From: Cheilinus undulatus
Lineage: Eukaryota; Chordata; Actinopteri; Labriformes; Labridae
DNA length: 64,000 nucleotides
NCBI RefSeq assembly: GCF_018320785.1
Contig: NC_054866.1
Coordinates: 15,051,885 to 15,115,884, forward strand
Direction of reading: 5' to 3'
Shown here: piece after piece, positions 1 to 11,948 of the stretch
Position numbering within the stretch: position 1 is the stretch's first letter
How the letters are laid out: every line of letters begins with the position of its first letter
The notes under the pieces: generated by a model
The model's database searches: none
The model's input: the letters and a program-made list of their open reading frames with translations, nothing else
What the model was told of the DNA's origin: nothing
Translations under genes and position numbers: made by a program

Positions 1-2526
1 ATTTTTCCTAAACTTGTTATTGTAGACAGCTTCCAAGAAAAGCCACATTTAGCTTAAGCATATGTTAACTGCTAACTGGTTGCATCCTTGTTCTTACATT
101 TATTAATTCTGAAGTTCTTGTAAGTTAAAACCCTATACCAGTTATTTATAACTAGAATATAAAAAAACACACATGGCTGGTGAACACATGCAGAAATCCC
201 ATCCCAGTGTGGCCACTTCATGGGAAATTCCCTGTCAAAGTATTAAAAATAAATGTGTCCCTTTAAACTATCCTGTGTGTGATCTCAGATGTTTTCCTGG
301 TCAAACCAAGAAGGGTGACTTTAATCTCTCTGACATTTATGTAAAAAAAACAAGACAAAACAAAAACTATGAGACTTGTTTTTATTTGGTTTAATGAAGC
401 TTAGCTCTAGCTCATGCAGGATACTGCATGCTACTGGAAAAGCTTCACCTCCTCCACCCCAGCCTCCTCCTTTATAACACAAGCTTGTTGCACCCTAATT
501 TCAGATTCATGGTACTATGGATTAATTTATTATAAGCTAATGTCACTGTCTTCAATATGCATTGTCCTAATTGTATCTGTCTATATGGGGGGTGGTAAGA
601 CAAGAGTGTTCTTGACTGAAACATTTTTCCTTGAGATTAACCGTTTCATTACCTGACATAACAAATAGATTGTTTCACATGTTATGGTGTCATGTTATGA
701 AATGTAAGGAATGATGAGTCAAATAACCCAAGATATTAGGCCTGTAGAGTAATGAGGCACATAGGGAGATTTGGCCATTTTGTTTACAGGGCAATACACA
801 GTTTTTTAGACTCATAATATGACAAAAGCCAAAACAAACATTAAACACCCACATGGCATTTGAGTTTTCTCTCAAAACAGTAAAATGTAGCATAGGGTAT
901 TTACTCCAAACTTCTGTACACTTCATAATTTCAGCGTGGAGCATTAAAAGCAGGAGCTAGCTGGCAGCTATCAGAGGGAAAGTTGAGACTTGCTGTCAAG
1001 CTATTAAGACATTTAACAAAGTGGTCTGGAGGGGGTTGGAGGCAGAGGGGAGCAGCCTGAAAAGAAGAGATGAGGGTGTGAAGTGACAGTCATCACATCT
1101 GGTCTCATCAATAATGAAGTGGGCTTCTAAACGTCAGTTTGTCACATATTGAGCGTTGCCGACTAAATTCAAGCCTGACACCTAAGATCCTGTCTGGGGA
1201 GTTTGAAGAGGGTGACAGCTGGAGGAGGAGTCGGTGGTAAAACAACAGATAGGGCCAGAAAAATAAGAAGTGGACACTTTGACTGAGCTTTTTTTCCCAA
1301 CATATCTGATTTAAATAAATTCAAAGGCAGTTAATAAGTAATCAGTAAAATTAAAAAAACTATGCAGAACATTAACAGTTATGGCTTCGTATGAAATTCA
1401 GATGGAACCAATCTACAGCTAAACCCTTTAAGTTTGGATTTGTCTTGTTACAATACTATTCTGTACTGTTAGAAAAAAATCATTGCTGGCTTTATGTTGA
1501 CCAAAAGTTGCCATATTGACATCAGTTGAAACCTTGTCTTTTTTTTTATGTCCCTTCAAATTAGAGTATTAAGGATAGGATCCTCTATTCTATTTCCAGT
1601 CTTCTTTTACTGGTGCATGCAAGCACATGGACACGCTTGCACCCAAGTCTGTGAGATGAGGATACTGTGATTAGTGTCATTTTTCTTTGCTCTGATTCGT
1701 GCACAACCTTGCATGTGCACAAGCATGCATGCACAGGCTTCAATGAAGTGCATGCATATACATGCATAAAGCTGTGGTACTCTAAGACTGGCAGATTCTC
1801 CTGTGCAAAACAAACAACCTGGCTGTGTGTCATGCTTTAGAGGCAGACAGTGACTGATAGAGGACAAGTTCTAAAATCTAAACCAAAAGGTGAAATTATT
1901 AGCTAAAACCATTGAATAAAAAGAATGAAATCATATACTCTAACGGAAGAATCTTTTTTTTAATGAGCAAGGACAAAGTAGCATGGTCATATTTGGTCAT
2001 ACGGGGAAACTTGAGATTTTTGATACCTTGACATTGCATCAAAAAGTAGATAATGCACCAAATCAGTGTTGTTGGTTATCATTGAGTCAGACTGGCTTAA
2101 TAACATTAGAACACTCCTATTAACTGTTCGTATGTCGAAAAATGGCAATATTAAAAAAAAGTGCTAATTTTAAATATTCCATCAATTATGTACCCAACTA
2201 ATCAAAAGTATTTGAATAAAGGCCTAAAAATTTGAGAAATTTAATGAAAACTGAATTTTACATTTAGCAGATGGTATTATTCCTTTGTGTCAAAAGAGAT
2301 GTGACACACCGAAGACCCCTTTTTTGTAAGCCCCCACACATTCTGAAATAGAAAGCATCAGTTAACAGATAGTTCTTAACCACCTTCATGGTACCTGATC
2401 TCTGTAACTGGATTTTGTCAAGCCCACTTAGTCAGAGAAGCCAGGGAAAGTTGAGCTCTCTTTAAGGTAAACCACTTTAAATGAAATAAATACAAAGAAT
2501 CAAAACATTTGAATCTAGTGATCAAT
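1..2526. other. Intergenic DNA downstream of snrpd2
   Basis: This is AT-rich sequence with no open frame that resembles a known protein and no splice-supported exon that I can defend. The part at 1610-1770 is unusually rich in TGCATG-type words (GCATGCA, TGCATGCATA), a local low-complexity pattern. Nothing else stands out. Confidence 0.5.
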
Positions 2527-2532
2527 TTTATT
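2527..2532 (-). promoter_or_regulatory. Candidate poly(A) signal of snrpd2
   Basis: The plus strand reads TTTATT, so the minus strand has AATAAA about 100 bases past the snrpd2 stop codon. That distance suits the short 3' UTR of this gene in other vertebrates. A second AATAAA overlaps the stop codon itself at 2635-2630 and is too close to be the normal signal. Confidence 0.5.
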
Positions 2533-2630
2533 ATCTAAATGAAAACAGGAGACTTCTGGCAACAATTCAGGAAAAGAAAGGTATGAAAACAAAAAGTCAA
2601 AAAATGTAGCTTGGTGCAAAAGGGCTCAGT

Positions 2631-2805
2631 TTATTTCCCTGTGATCAGAGGATTTCTCAGCACGATGATGACGGAGTCTCCCCTCAGGAACATTTTAGAG
2701 ATGTAGCGGTCTTTGTTCACTGGCTTTGACTTCTTCTTCCCCTTCCCACTCTTGGGCACTTCGGTCCACATCTCCTTCACGTTCTCCAAAACCATGTTAC
2801 AGTGT
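2631..2805 (-). CDS. snrpd2: snrpd2 coding exon 3
   Basis: This terminal coding exon begins after an AG at 2807-2806. Its first base completes the Arg-61 codon begun in exon 2. It encodes the end of Sm1, the lysine-rich linker and the whole Sm2 motif, and ends in PLITGK and TAA. Reading back past the acceptor, the frame stays open but similarity to Sm D2 stops, which supports this boundary. Confidence 0.95.
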
Positions 2806-5800
2806 CTGCCATGACAGAGAGGAAGAAAACAACTGAAACAAAATTTTTGAAGCTTCACCATGCAGCGAAGCAACTACGTGAATACAGAAAATGTAGGACA
2901 TTAACTTTTTCTAGCGATTTACATTTTCTTTATTGTTCAAAAAAAATCACGAATAACACAGTCGTGTCAGATGGGGGATGAACAGATGGTCAGACAAGAA
3001 TGTTGTTGAACAGCTGAAGCTCGCAATCTGCCAAAACCCACGCATGAAGCTTTAGGACAGAGATATACTTTGTTTAAACTTGTAGCTACTTACACCATAA
3101 CAGTGCCATGAATATTATATTAATATTTTTGCCTAAAGCGATGCTTTTTATTGCAGGATTCCCCCAGTAAAATACACCAGATGATACGCAAATTCGAGAA
3201 ACGTTTCACTTTTTCAAAAACAATACTCCGGTCTTGCCCCCTCCCTTCCTCCACATGACAGACTCATCAAGCCCCAGAGTCAGCGGACAAAAAGAATGCA
3301 TGTTCAGACAGAATTTCATGGTTGTCATCAACGCACACTAGACTTGATCTTTTATGCTTCAACTGCACACTGTGTCTAGTAAGATAATTAAGATAATTTC
3401 ATTTCATTTAAAATAACTGGACTACAGTTAACAAATGCCAGCGCTTGCGTTAACCAAAAACTGCATTGCATGTGAGTGGGGTTGGCAAAATATCACAGAC
3501 TGCTCAGTATGATGCTCCTTACACCAACACGTCAATAAGAAGCGTACAGAAGAATAATCAGCTTTCTGACAGCCAACAACATTTTAAAAATATTAAATAT
3601 AATAAAGTGGCCAGGGAGTGTACAAGATACATTCATGTTAACATAAGAAAAATACTTGATGTCTGAAATATTTGTAATATTATATATATTTTTTACCGAT
3701 GCATATTTATGTGTTCCATTTATTTTTTTAAATGTACAGATGCCAAAAGAAGGTGGGCATAGTAAGGTGTGGGACTACTTCACCAAGGACATATCTAGTG
3801 AAGAAGTCTGTATTATACATAACATGAATAAAACATATAAAACTGTATCTTCCTTCGATGTCCATCATTGTAACACGTGTTTGAACTATATTCAAAGGAT
3901 CAGAAGCAGCTATTTGTTTTATGTGTTCATTAATCCAAAATCAAACTATTTATTTACACCAGTATGAATATCACCTTTACATTTTTAAGACAAGATTACA
4001 GTACCATAGTTATACTTTTGTCTTCTTCTGTCAACTCAACACTCTCTCAACACGTTAAATACTGGTAAGGAACTAAACAAACACAAAGTTGACAACAGAC
4101 AGTTTAAAGTTAATGTCGTACTTTTTGTGTTTTTTTTTGCTGCACCGGGGCATGGTGCTGCTATCTCACTTCAGAAAACCAGCAAGGGATGGGGGTGCCC
4201 CAGCCAACGAGGAGGCTAGTACTCTCAGCCAATCAGACTCAGGTCAGAGGGGGTGTTCCTATTGGCCGCTGTAGCTTCCGTATCTCAGCTCAGTGGGGAG
4301 TTGATTCAATGGCGGAATTACGGCGGTGTTCAGTCCTGTGTAGAATTTGTTCATGATGAGATGTAGTGTTTTCTTGCCTGTAATTCGGCCACTGATTTCA
4401 GTGGAAAAGCAGAGCAAAATCACTCCATGAGCGCTTTGCCACCGTCAGTATTCAATTCAGCGGACATTTTCATTCGCAAGGAGGTACGTAAAGAGAGGGG
4501 CGGAGCTACGGAGCTCAAACAGTCAAACCATGAGTCAAACAGAGAAGAACAGGAATGGAGAAGGAGTTGAGAGTTGATTCTATATGGATCTCATCTCAGT
4601 CGCATATCGGAACTTTAAATAAATTACACCCCAAGTTTATTTGGAACAGGCATTTATTTGTCAAAATGTACTGCCACACCCGGCAGTTAATTGGGACCCG
4701 GTGATTATTTGGTATTTTATGGTATATCGGTTATCGGAATTTTATATTCCGTAAGTCGTTGCTGAGTAAACCTAAAGAAAGTCCATTATTGTACTTTTTC
4801 ATCACTGTGATTATCATAGGAGTTAAAAAAGTTGGAGGCTGTCTGCTCACACACATTGCAGAGAGACCTATTGCGCATTTCTTGATTTCTTTTTCAATGT
4901 AATAGTTCAAAAAATTGAATGCAGTGTTTACAAGTCTGGACATTAAACTAGAATGGACTAAAGTTGATAGGGCGGGGACGTCTGACAAACGTAGCTAAAA
5001 CACACAACAGTACTGATCAGAAATCCTGCATGCAGGGCAGGTAAAATGTGCAGGGCTCCACTGTGCAGCCTTTTAACGATTTGTACAGAGGCTATGGTCT
5101 TCAAACGACTACATCTATAAAAAAGTAGCCTAAATGAAATCTTGAATGGTACGTTCATATTTGCCTGCTTAAAGATGAGGATTGTTCTCTGCTGTCACTG
5201 CGTAAAAAAACAACCTGAGAAGTGAACACTGTGCTGCTGTGATAGTATTTTCCCTCCATGCCATTAAATGAATAACTTTTGAGGATTGTTATTTGTATAA
5301 TATATTAATTGGGAAAATGAAGCTTTAAGAATTGGATGCATGCCACAAACCAAGTCATATTTCATTATATTATATTAAAAATATGAATGAGAAACAACTC
5401 AAATGCCAGATTGTAAAAGAAGTATGATGGAATTTTACCACACTGTCCGTCTAAATGATGGGCAGCCAAAAAGTCTAGCACAAACTCTGATACACACCGA
5501 CACATCTGTATAAGCACCTTCATTGCACCTTTGTACATAATTTTTGTGTTATTTATATTCTATTTCATATCACTACTATATTTTATTATCAATATATTAA
5601 ATTTCCCTGTCAGCAGGAGTACTGCTGTTTTATAGCCTCTTACTATCTTTACTCTTTTTCCATGTTATTTGCTTTGCACAAAAAGACAGAGTCCGATTCC
5701 TTGTATTTTGATAATCTACATGGCAATGAAACTTAATTTTAGTTATTTTCTACAGGGCACATAAGACAGCTCAGGCCTTACTCTCTCATACCTAACCATC

Positions 5801-8012
5801 TTTATCATAAAGTAATTAACTGAGACTAATACCTGTCAAAAGCTTTGACTCTTCCAAGCAGTTTTTTGTTGTTTCGACAGTTGATGAGGACCTGGGTGTT
5901 GTTCTTTACTGACTGGGTAAGTACAGACAGCGGGCCAGTGTTGAACTCCTCTTCCTCTCTTTTCTGGAGCTCCTCTGGGGTCATCTCTGACTTGGGTTTT
6001 GTTAACAGACTCCTAAAAAACAAAGAAAAACAGATAAGAATTTCCCAAGGACTTGATGGCATTGGTACAGTAGGCACAGATACGTCAAAAAGCTAGCTAA
6101 GCACTCAGTTATAGTGGGCTACTATTTTTTCCCTATTGTTGACTTCTGTTATGGAGATGTGATGTAAACATTAATAACTCACTGATACTATAAGTGATTT
6201 GATTTTCAAGCCATTTGTTTAGTCACAAACATCAGACATGCATTAATGACTCAAGATACTTGTTGAATAAAAAGTACAGATTCTAGACCAAAATGCTTTA
6301 TAAAATGTAAGATAACAGTGATTCTCGGTAACAACAGTCACATTTATAATATATAATATAGTAGCCTATATAATGTTTTAATGAGACACTCTTGGTCAAT
6401 AAAATTAAGATTTTATTGAGATGCATCATCTTACATGAGATTACTATGATTCTAAGGATGGCAGTTCACTTTTAAAGTGTACTGTGATCCATTGTAGAAT
6501 AATTTTTTTGTTGGTCATTACCACAAGCAACTATTTCTTTTTTTTTTTCCTTTATTGGATGAATTAGAAATTTACATGACAAGAAAGGGAAAGTATCATA
6601 ACAACAGCCACTTTGATTGTAAGGACTACAATAGTGGAATGCAGATTGAGATGAAAGAAATAAGAACTTCTCAAATAAAAAGAACAAAAAAGAGGTTTCC
6701 AGGTTTTCAGATAAGAGCACACATAAGCCAAGGCATGACATGTTAGAATAGCAAGTATTCAGATACAGAGTTGAACAGTTTTACAGCCTTTCTGTTCATT
6801 TTTTCAACATATTTTACGGATTTAAAGTAGTGGGTGAAATCAAACATAAAGGCAGAGAAAGAGGGGTTGCAGCTTTTCCATTTACATGCAAGGATATGAT
6901 ATTTACCCAGTATTATAACAAGATTAACCACATCTGAGATATTTACATTTAAATTTTCCATGTAGTAAATTATGTTGTTACAGGTGAAAGAAGGTATGTC
7001 ATCAATTTTCAAGGATAGCCAGCTGTGGACATCAGACCAAAAACAGTTTAGTTTGAGGGCATAGGAAGAATAAATGCTCAATAGTTTCCATCTCTAGTGA
7101 ACAAAATGTACAAAAGTCTACCTCAAAGTTAAATCTCTTTTTCAAAAAGTAGTTTACGGGGTAAACTGCAGATGAAATTTTAAAGTGTGTCTCTTTGACT
7201 TTAGGCGCTACAGGGTAGGAATAGTAAAAGGAAAGAGATTTTTTATCAAGGTAGTCTCAATATCACTTCGCACAGAGCAAGAGTTGAAACCCCCTATGTT
7301 TTTTCTGTTTGAAATTACAGACTGATATTTTTATTGTTACAAGCAACTATTTCTAACACCCCGAAGCACAGTGTGGATTCCTAGTTTTTCGAGTCAATGT
7401 AATATGCTGCTTTAACTTCAATTAAGTATTTACTGTTCCAAAATAATGACATTTAATAGCCACTTTTTTCCTGAATGAAATAAAGCTTTAAGGTTCCAAG
7501 ACCTGCATTCTTCATTTAACTAAGTATCCTAGATGACAGATGCAAGACAGAATGCTGGAAAAACAAATCCATGTTGGGTGAATTAAAAGTATTTTAATCG
7601 TTTGTGACCCTTCCGTTGAGACCTACCACAGCCAGCCCCCTCAAACATGGCTGCTGCGTAGACGTATCATTTCAGGGAGCAGCAGTGGCACGAGCGCGAA
7701 CCAACAGACATGGTAGACATCGGTGAGTATAACTTCACCATTTCGCCCCAAAAGCATTTTAAACGGAATGAAAACTACATTTTTGTCAATGCCGAAGAAT
7801 AAATGCTGTTCAGACACTATCATGCCAGAAAATATCAGGAGGGAGTATCAGGCGTACAGAGATTTACGATTCCGGCTAAACTGCATTGTGTCGCTAGCTG
7901 AATGCTATCGGTGTTAGCATAAACTACAGGTAGCTGTAGTTTAAATCAAGCGGACTGAACGCTGATGGTATTTCATTATCAAAGCAGATTTATCAAAACT
8001 TCAAACTTACAT
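2631..8012 (-). CDS. snrpd2: Small nuclear ribonucleoprotein Sm D2, three coding exons (complete)
   Basis: The coding sequence joins 8012-8011, 6012-5833 and 2805-2631 on the minus strand: 2+180+175 bases, which is 118 codons plus TAA, the same length as human SNRPD2. All boundaries are GT-AG (donors GTAAGT after 8011 and GTATTA after 5833; acceptors TTTTTTAG and ATGGCAG) and the phases fit. The protein is nearly identical to the vertebrate family as I know it. The Sm1 motif lies around residues 35-75 with FDRHCNMVL at 59-67, the RNA-contacting loop. A basic linker with GKGKKKSK sits near 81-88, and the Sm2 motif with LRGDSVIIV is at 101-109. Sm D2 forms part of the seven-membered Sm ring on U1, U2, U4 and U5 snRNAs, pairing with Sm D1 and Sm F, and acts in pre-mRNA splicing. 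The start codon is split by intron 1. The identity is very secure; the transcription start is not mapped. Confidence 0.96.
2806..5832 (-). other. snrpd2: snrpd2 intron 2
   Basis: This 3.0 kb intron has a GT donor at 5832-5831 and an AG acceptor at 2807-2806. The interval 4140-4530 is clearly richer in G+C than the rest and includes two plus-strand CCAAT/ATTGG-like boxes (CAGCCAATCAG near 4208 and CTATTGGCCG near 4259). It may be an old promoter-like or transposon-derived insert. No coding potential was recognised. Confidence 0.6.
5833..6012 (-). CDS. snrpd2: snrpd2 coding exon 2
   Basis: This exon has 180 bases. Its first base is the G of the start codon, followed by [18 protein letters not shown] and the first part of the Sm fold. 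It ends with AG of the Arg-61 codon before a GTATTA donor. The acceptor is preceded by a T-rich tract that reads TTTTTTAG. Confidence 0.95.
6745..7265 (-). pseudogene. L1-like LINE fragment, C-terminal end of the ORF2 (reverse transcriptase) protein
   Basis: Minus-strand translation from about 7200 down to 6743 gives the pattern seen at the end of fish L1-clade ORF2: a CTFC...ETIEHLFF cysteine/histidine region, then FWSDVHSWL, then [12 protein letters not shown] and NPSF. It is read across a frame break near 7081. The reverse transcriptase and endonuclease parts are absent, so this is a 5'-truncated dead copy in snrpd2 intron 1. Family placement is from recall of the motif, not from a search. 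Confidence 0.7.
7710..7722 (+). other. Possible small first coding exon of an unknown plus-strand transcript
   Basis: ATGGTAGACATCG is followed by a textbook donor GTGAGT at 7723-7728, on the strand opposite to snrpd2 and inside its intron 1. The upstream 80 bases are GC-rich with CpGs, as at a first exon. I could not find a convincing next exon on the plus strand. It may be the start of a divergent or antisense transcript, an untranslated exon of the downstream forkhead gene, or chance. Confidence 0.25.
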
Positions 8013-8175
8013 GGTGAATATATATGTCTAGCTCAGTGTGTATTCCACTGTTCTCCAACCGTTCCCTCCGTACCAACAACGTTTCAGCAATGTGCGGTAG
8101 AATGAACCACTTCCGGGTCAGCCCCTTTCCTTCCTCGTCGGAGTTTTTCGGCAGTCGGCATCCATTTTCGGTGCA
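8011..8175 (-). other. snrpd2: snrpd2 exon 1: 5' UTR plus the first two bases of the start codon (5' limit approximate)
   Basis: On the minus strand, CACCAT is followed at once by a consensus donor GTAAGT (8010-8005). Exon 2 begins with G and the Sm D2 reading frame, so splicing creates ATG in a good Kozak setting (ACC before it). Only bases 8012-8011 are coding. The upstream limit is a guess: the stretch to about 8175 is richer in G+C and CpG than its surroundings and holds a CCGGAAGT box on the minus strand (plus 8109-8116), typical of housekeeping promoters. Confidence 0.75.
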
Positions 8176-8180
8176 TTACT
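8095..8180 (-). promoter_or_regulatory. Probable CpG-type promoter of snrpd2 with an ETS-like box
   Basis: The segment carries several CpGs in otherwise AT-rich DNA and the plus-strand sequence ACTTCCGG near 8109, the core of ETS/GABP sites common in promoters of ubiquitously expressed genes. No TATA box is evident. The placement upstream of exon 1 is an inference; there is no direct mark of the start site. Confidence 0.4.
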
Positions 8181-9880
8181 ACCACCTTCAGGTTTCACAA
8201 ATCCCATAACCCTAACTACAGTCGAATAAACAACCGGTTTGTCTACTTTTAGAAGCAAATCCTCGTCTTCTGCTTACCACTCTGTTTGTCATTGGCAAAA
8301 AGCTTTTTTAAATTACACTGCACGTGACCCACTTTCTGTAATGTGTCTTTGATTTGAGATGGCAAATTCCTATAAAGAAACAGTAACTTTTTCTACAGTT
8401 TCTATAAAGGCAGTGGGGTCAGTTTATATTTTATTTTTTAGATTTGTGGTTTTAAAACTGATTTCCAAGAATGACAAATTGTTGGTCATTTAATTTCTGT
8501 TTTAAAATATAAATTCAAATTCAAGGTAATATATCTTTAATGGTCAAAACATATGAGCAAAATTTATAGCTTATTTATTTATTCATTCTCAACAGAAAAA
8601 ATGAAAATAACAAGAAGTATGGTATAAATGGTCGTTTTGTTTCATTGCTTTTTGTCATTTTCTGGAATCAGCTGTTGTCCCTGTGACAGCAGCAACAACT
8701 GGATTCTGCCATGTTGTATTACAAATTTAAAGCCCTGCAATATGTTTAATACTACAAAGGACTTAATCATGAGGACATGAACATGTAACATCTTACATTG
8801 TGCAGACTTTTTGTTTTTGCTAAATCTAAATTTTCTGTCCAGAAAAACATTTTTTTTCTATCACTCCAAGCAAAACATTTAGTTAATTTCTACTCTTAAA
8901 GTAGAAAACTTAAGTCTGTGTACAATAAAAATAGCTAATTATATTTCTCCCATACAGTAATAAAAGTTTACCCTTTTTCAACTTCTTCTTTTCTCTATTC
9001 TTTTCAATGGAAAATGAAAATCAAATCCTTTTCAAACTTTTGCTCATCTGTTTTTGAAACCTCGCAAAGTAGATTTGACCAGACTCCACATCTGTCATCA
9101 CGCAGATCTTTCTTTGAAAGTTCCAATCTGATTTATTTGTTGCTGGTCAGAGAATCACTGGAACCAGTCAGTTGAGGAGAACAATGCAGTAGCCACATGC
9201 ATGGTTTAGTGGAAGCTATGCTGCAAGCAAAACGGCCAGGGAAGAGATACGCATGGATGTAGCTACTGTAAAAACAAATATGAGAGCCCAGTGTAAAACA
9301 GTTCAGTAACAAGTTTCACAGCATCTTTGAGTTGAGGGGCCCAACTTTATACTTTAAATTGTCATTTAGTTGACATAATATGCTCATAAAAAATCAAAGC
9401 TTTCCTGGATCATCAACCAAGCAAGTCAAATGGAGAAACTCAACAATCAGAACTCTGAGCAGTTAAAAGAAAAGCCAACCAAATTACAGCAAATCCACAC
9501 ATCCACTGTATGAGTCTTTTCAGCATTACCATCAGGTCCACATTATAAAGTCCCCATAGCCAAGAAAACAGTGACTGAATTTCCTTTATCCCTACTGCCA
9601 TAAACATATTAAAAAAACAATAAACATTACCGTACAGCTACTGTTACCACTGCTCATACAAGGCATATTTGCACAAAGTATCTTAAATTATATTTTTTAT
9701 CCTGTCTGATTTATTGTATCAGCCATGTTTATTCAGTTTTAGGGGTGTATCATTTTAAGTCATTGTCTATGGTTTGCATGTTGCACTTTATGTTGAGCCA
9801 CACCTGAGGCAATCTTCTGTCAAAACAGACAGTAGAGTATTCTGGATCTGAATGTGAGAGCTGAAAATGATGAGTTGGCA
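8181..9880. other. Intergenic DNA, nothing recognised
   Basis: AT-rich sequence without a supported exon. There are several A- and T-runs and short frames only. No transposon ends were seen. Confidence 0.5.
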
Positions 9881-10089
9881 GAGATTTTTTTCCAACAGAA
9901 ATATGGCTTTCAGTTGAGCATCCAGGAAATGTTGTCTCAGCTTAAATGTAGGCCACATGCTGTATATTATATCTACATAGTTTAGGAAACTCAGTATAAT
10001 GGGTTGTGTTGATCAGTTCAGTTATCAAAAGGCCAGCCAATAAAATCATAGTTTGTTCACTTAACATTAATCAGGCTGGATTTTTTAAC
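9880..10089 (+). repeat. Dispersed repeat, copy 1
   Basis: The segment shares a diverged alignment with 21,380-21,498 plus 21,934-21,980. Both have ATAGTTTA.GAAAC..AGTATAATG, then GTCAGTTATCAAAAG or a close form, then TTGTTCACTTAAC or TTGTTCACTCAAC, then a run of T and CAGTG. This copy lacks the insertion that interrupts copy 2. The family is not named. Confidence 0.6.
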
Positions 10090-10291
10090 AGTGGGCGCAC
10101 CTGGTGGCCATGTTTTCGCTTGTTCTTCTTCTTCTTCTGTGTTTTTAGTAGCACAGGAAAGGCCGAAAAGCCATAACTTTCTTTCCTATTTTGTTTACTG
10201 TCTTGGTGGAAAAATGAATTTAAAAGACGCACACACCTTGCAAAGACAATGGACTTTTTTAACCTGCGTCTTTGGACAAACGCCCACTAAG

Positions 10292-10336
<45 letters not shown>
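10292..10336 (+). repeat. (ATT)n microsatellite
   Basis: About fifteen uninterrupted ATT units. A shorter (TAA)n tract lies at about 10,438-10,456, in the opposite purine/pyrimidine sense. Confidence 0.95.
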
Positions 10337-10456
10337 GTTTGTGTTTATATTATTATTGCAGCATATTTACGATTAGCCTACATTATCAAATCTTTAACAG
10401 TAAAAGAAGTGTTAAGGTAAGTACCCCAAAAATAATTAAAATAATAATAATAATAA

Positions 10457-11861
10457 AATGAAGCTTGTTGTTACGTGATTTGTTTTCAGTTTAAACCACC
10501 TTCCTGAAAGAAGAAGCATAACAGACACGAAAAGAGAAGTGCTGAACTAAACACACGTGAGGATAACTGAATTAAAATGATGCCTTTGAGTCTTTTCAGC
10601 ACGCTGGACAGCTCCGAGAGGTCCAGAGAGAGGCCTTCAAACTGTTTTTATGTTTTGTTCTTTTTTAAAAGACCACAGTGCAGAAAAAAAAAACAACCGA
10701 AACCCCGGTTAAACTCCCTGAAGGTCGCACGAACAAAATTAAGATTTAGGATAAAAGCAAACAGAAATACCTATTTTTAAAATTCCTATCTGATATAAAC
10801 CTACACCACAGCCTCCGTGTTTACGCGTTGAACTTTCTAAACATGCGCTCCTTCTCTTCTTCTTCCATTAATAGTAGAAATCACAAACTGATGATTGGCA
10901 ACCAAACAGCTATTTCTGGTGCTTTGAAGGTCAGAGACAAACATGTCAAATCAAAATGATACAAAAAAAATCCGGAAAGACATAAACTTCTTGAAAACTG
11001 TTGAAACGGTTTAAGTTTGTGTCACTCATCTTGGACAGTGCACATTAAAGCATTCAGAGCTTAGTTTTCTAAATCCAAACTAAAAAATCTCTGAATAGTC
11101 TGAGGAACAAATTCAGAGAATCACGCAGCTGTATTTAATTGAAATCAAAACCTATTTTTGTTTGAAGGATGAGTGGAAAAGGCAGAGCGATGACACAGAG
11201 TGTGACTCTTCTAAACATCTGAACCCTTAACTACAGAAACAGAAAACCATGACCTTTAGAACAAACGCTCCCATATCTGCAGCACAGACAAGACAGTGTG
11301 ATGCAGGAACCTCGGTATAATCCTTGTGTCACATCAACCTTTGTATCATTGACAATGAGATATAATACTATGACCTTATCGTCAGCTCTGATTTGACATA
11401 AAATCTGCCATGATCTATTTCCCTCAAAATGTTAGGACTAGTTAAAAATGCAGACGATCCTCCATTTTTCATAACAAGCCAGTTAGAACAGTTTTCTCAG
11501 GTTGTTTGGGCCTCTTACAGAATAAATCCTCAAACGTTTTCACTTCTAACGCGCCTGGTGAGCTGAACAAAAATTGCGCAAAGACGCAGCGTAAACAAGA
11601 CAGACGATGCCGCTCCACAGGATAATACGTGAGAGAATGGAGTTTTATTGGTCCCTAAAGTATCAGTGGTGATCGATCAGTGCTGGGGTTGTTTGAAAAT
11701 AAAGTCTTAAAGAGAAACAAACGTTAAAGTCTGTGGAGAAAGTGGGTTAAATCAAGCCATCGTCTTTAGATCGGTGTGTTTATTAGGCATGATTGTGTGA
11801 AGTTTGTCACATTTTCTCTGAAAGTGATCCAGTCTTATTGAAGTATACTTAACTCCCCCAG
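10457..11861. other. Upstream region of the forkhead gene
   Basis: No coding frame of note. The last 500 bases before 11,862 are less AT-biased, with no clear TATA box. This is where the promoter of the plus-strand forkhead gene should be, but no individual site can be named with confidence. Confidence 0.4.
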
Positions 11862-11948
11862 ATGACTGTTTGGCTTATCAACACGTCCAGATCTGCTGTG
11901 ATCATGCGCGTGGCTGTCAGCGCCTCTTTTTGCTCCCCACCACTTTGA
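11862..11948 (+). other. Upstream open reading frame before the forkhead gene
   Basis: ATG at 11,862 opens 28 codons and ends in TGA at 11,946-11,948, in a different frame from the main protein. If it lies within the mRNA it could reduce translation of the main frame. The transcription start is unknown, so this remains conditional. Confidence 0.3.

Noticed and set aside
5845..6096. 83-codon plus-strand frame
   Set aside because: It is the shadow of snrpd2 exon 2.
10091..10420. 109-codon plus-strand frame
   Set aside because: A third of it is an Ile run from the (ATT)n microsatellite.
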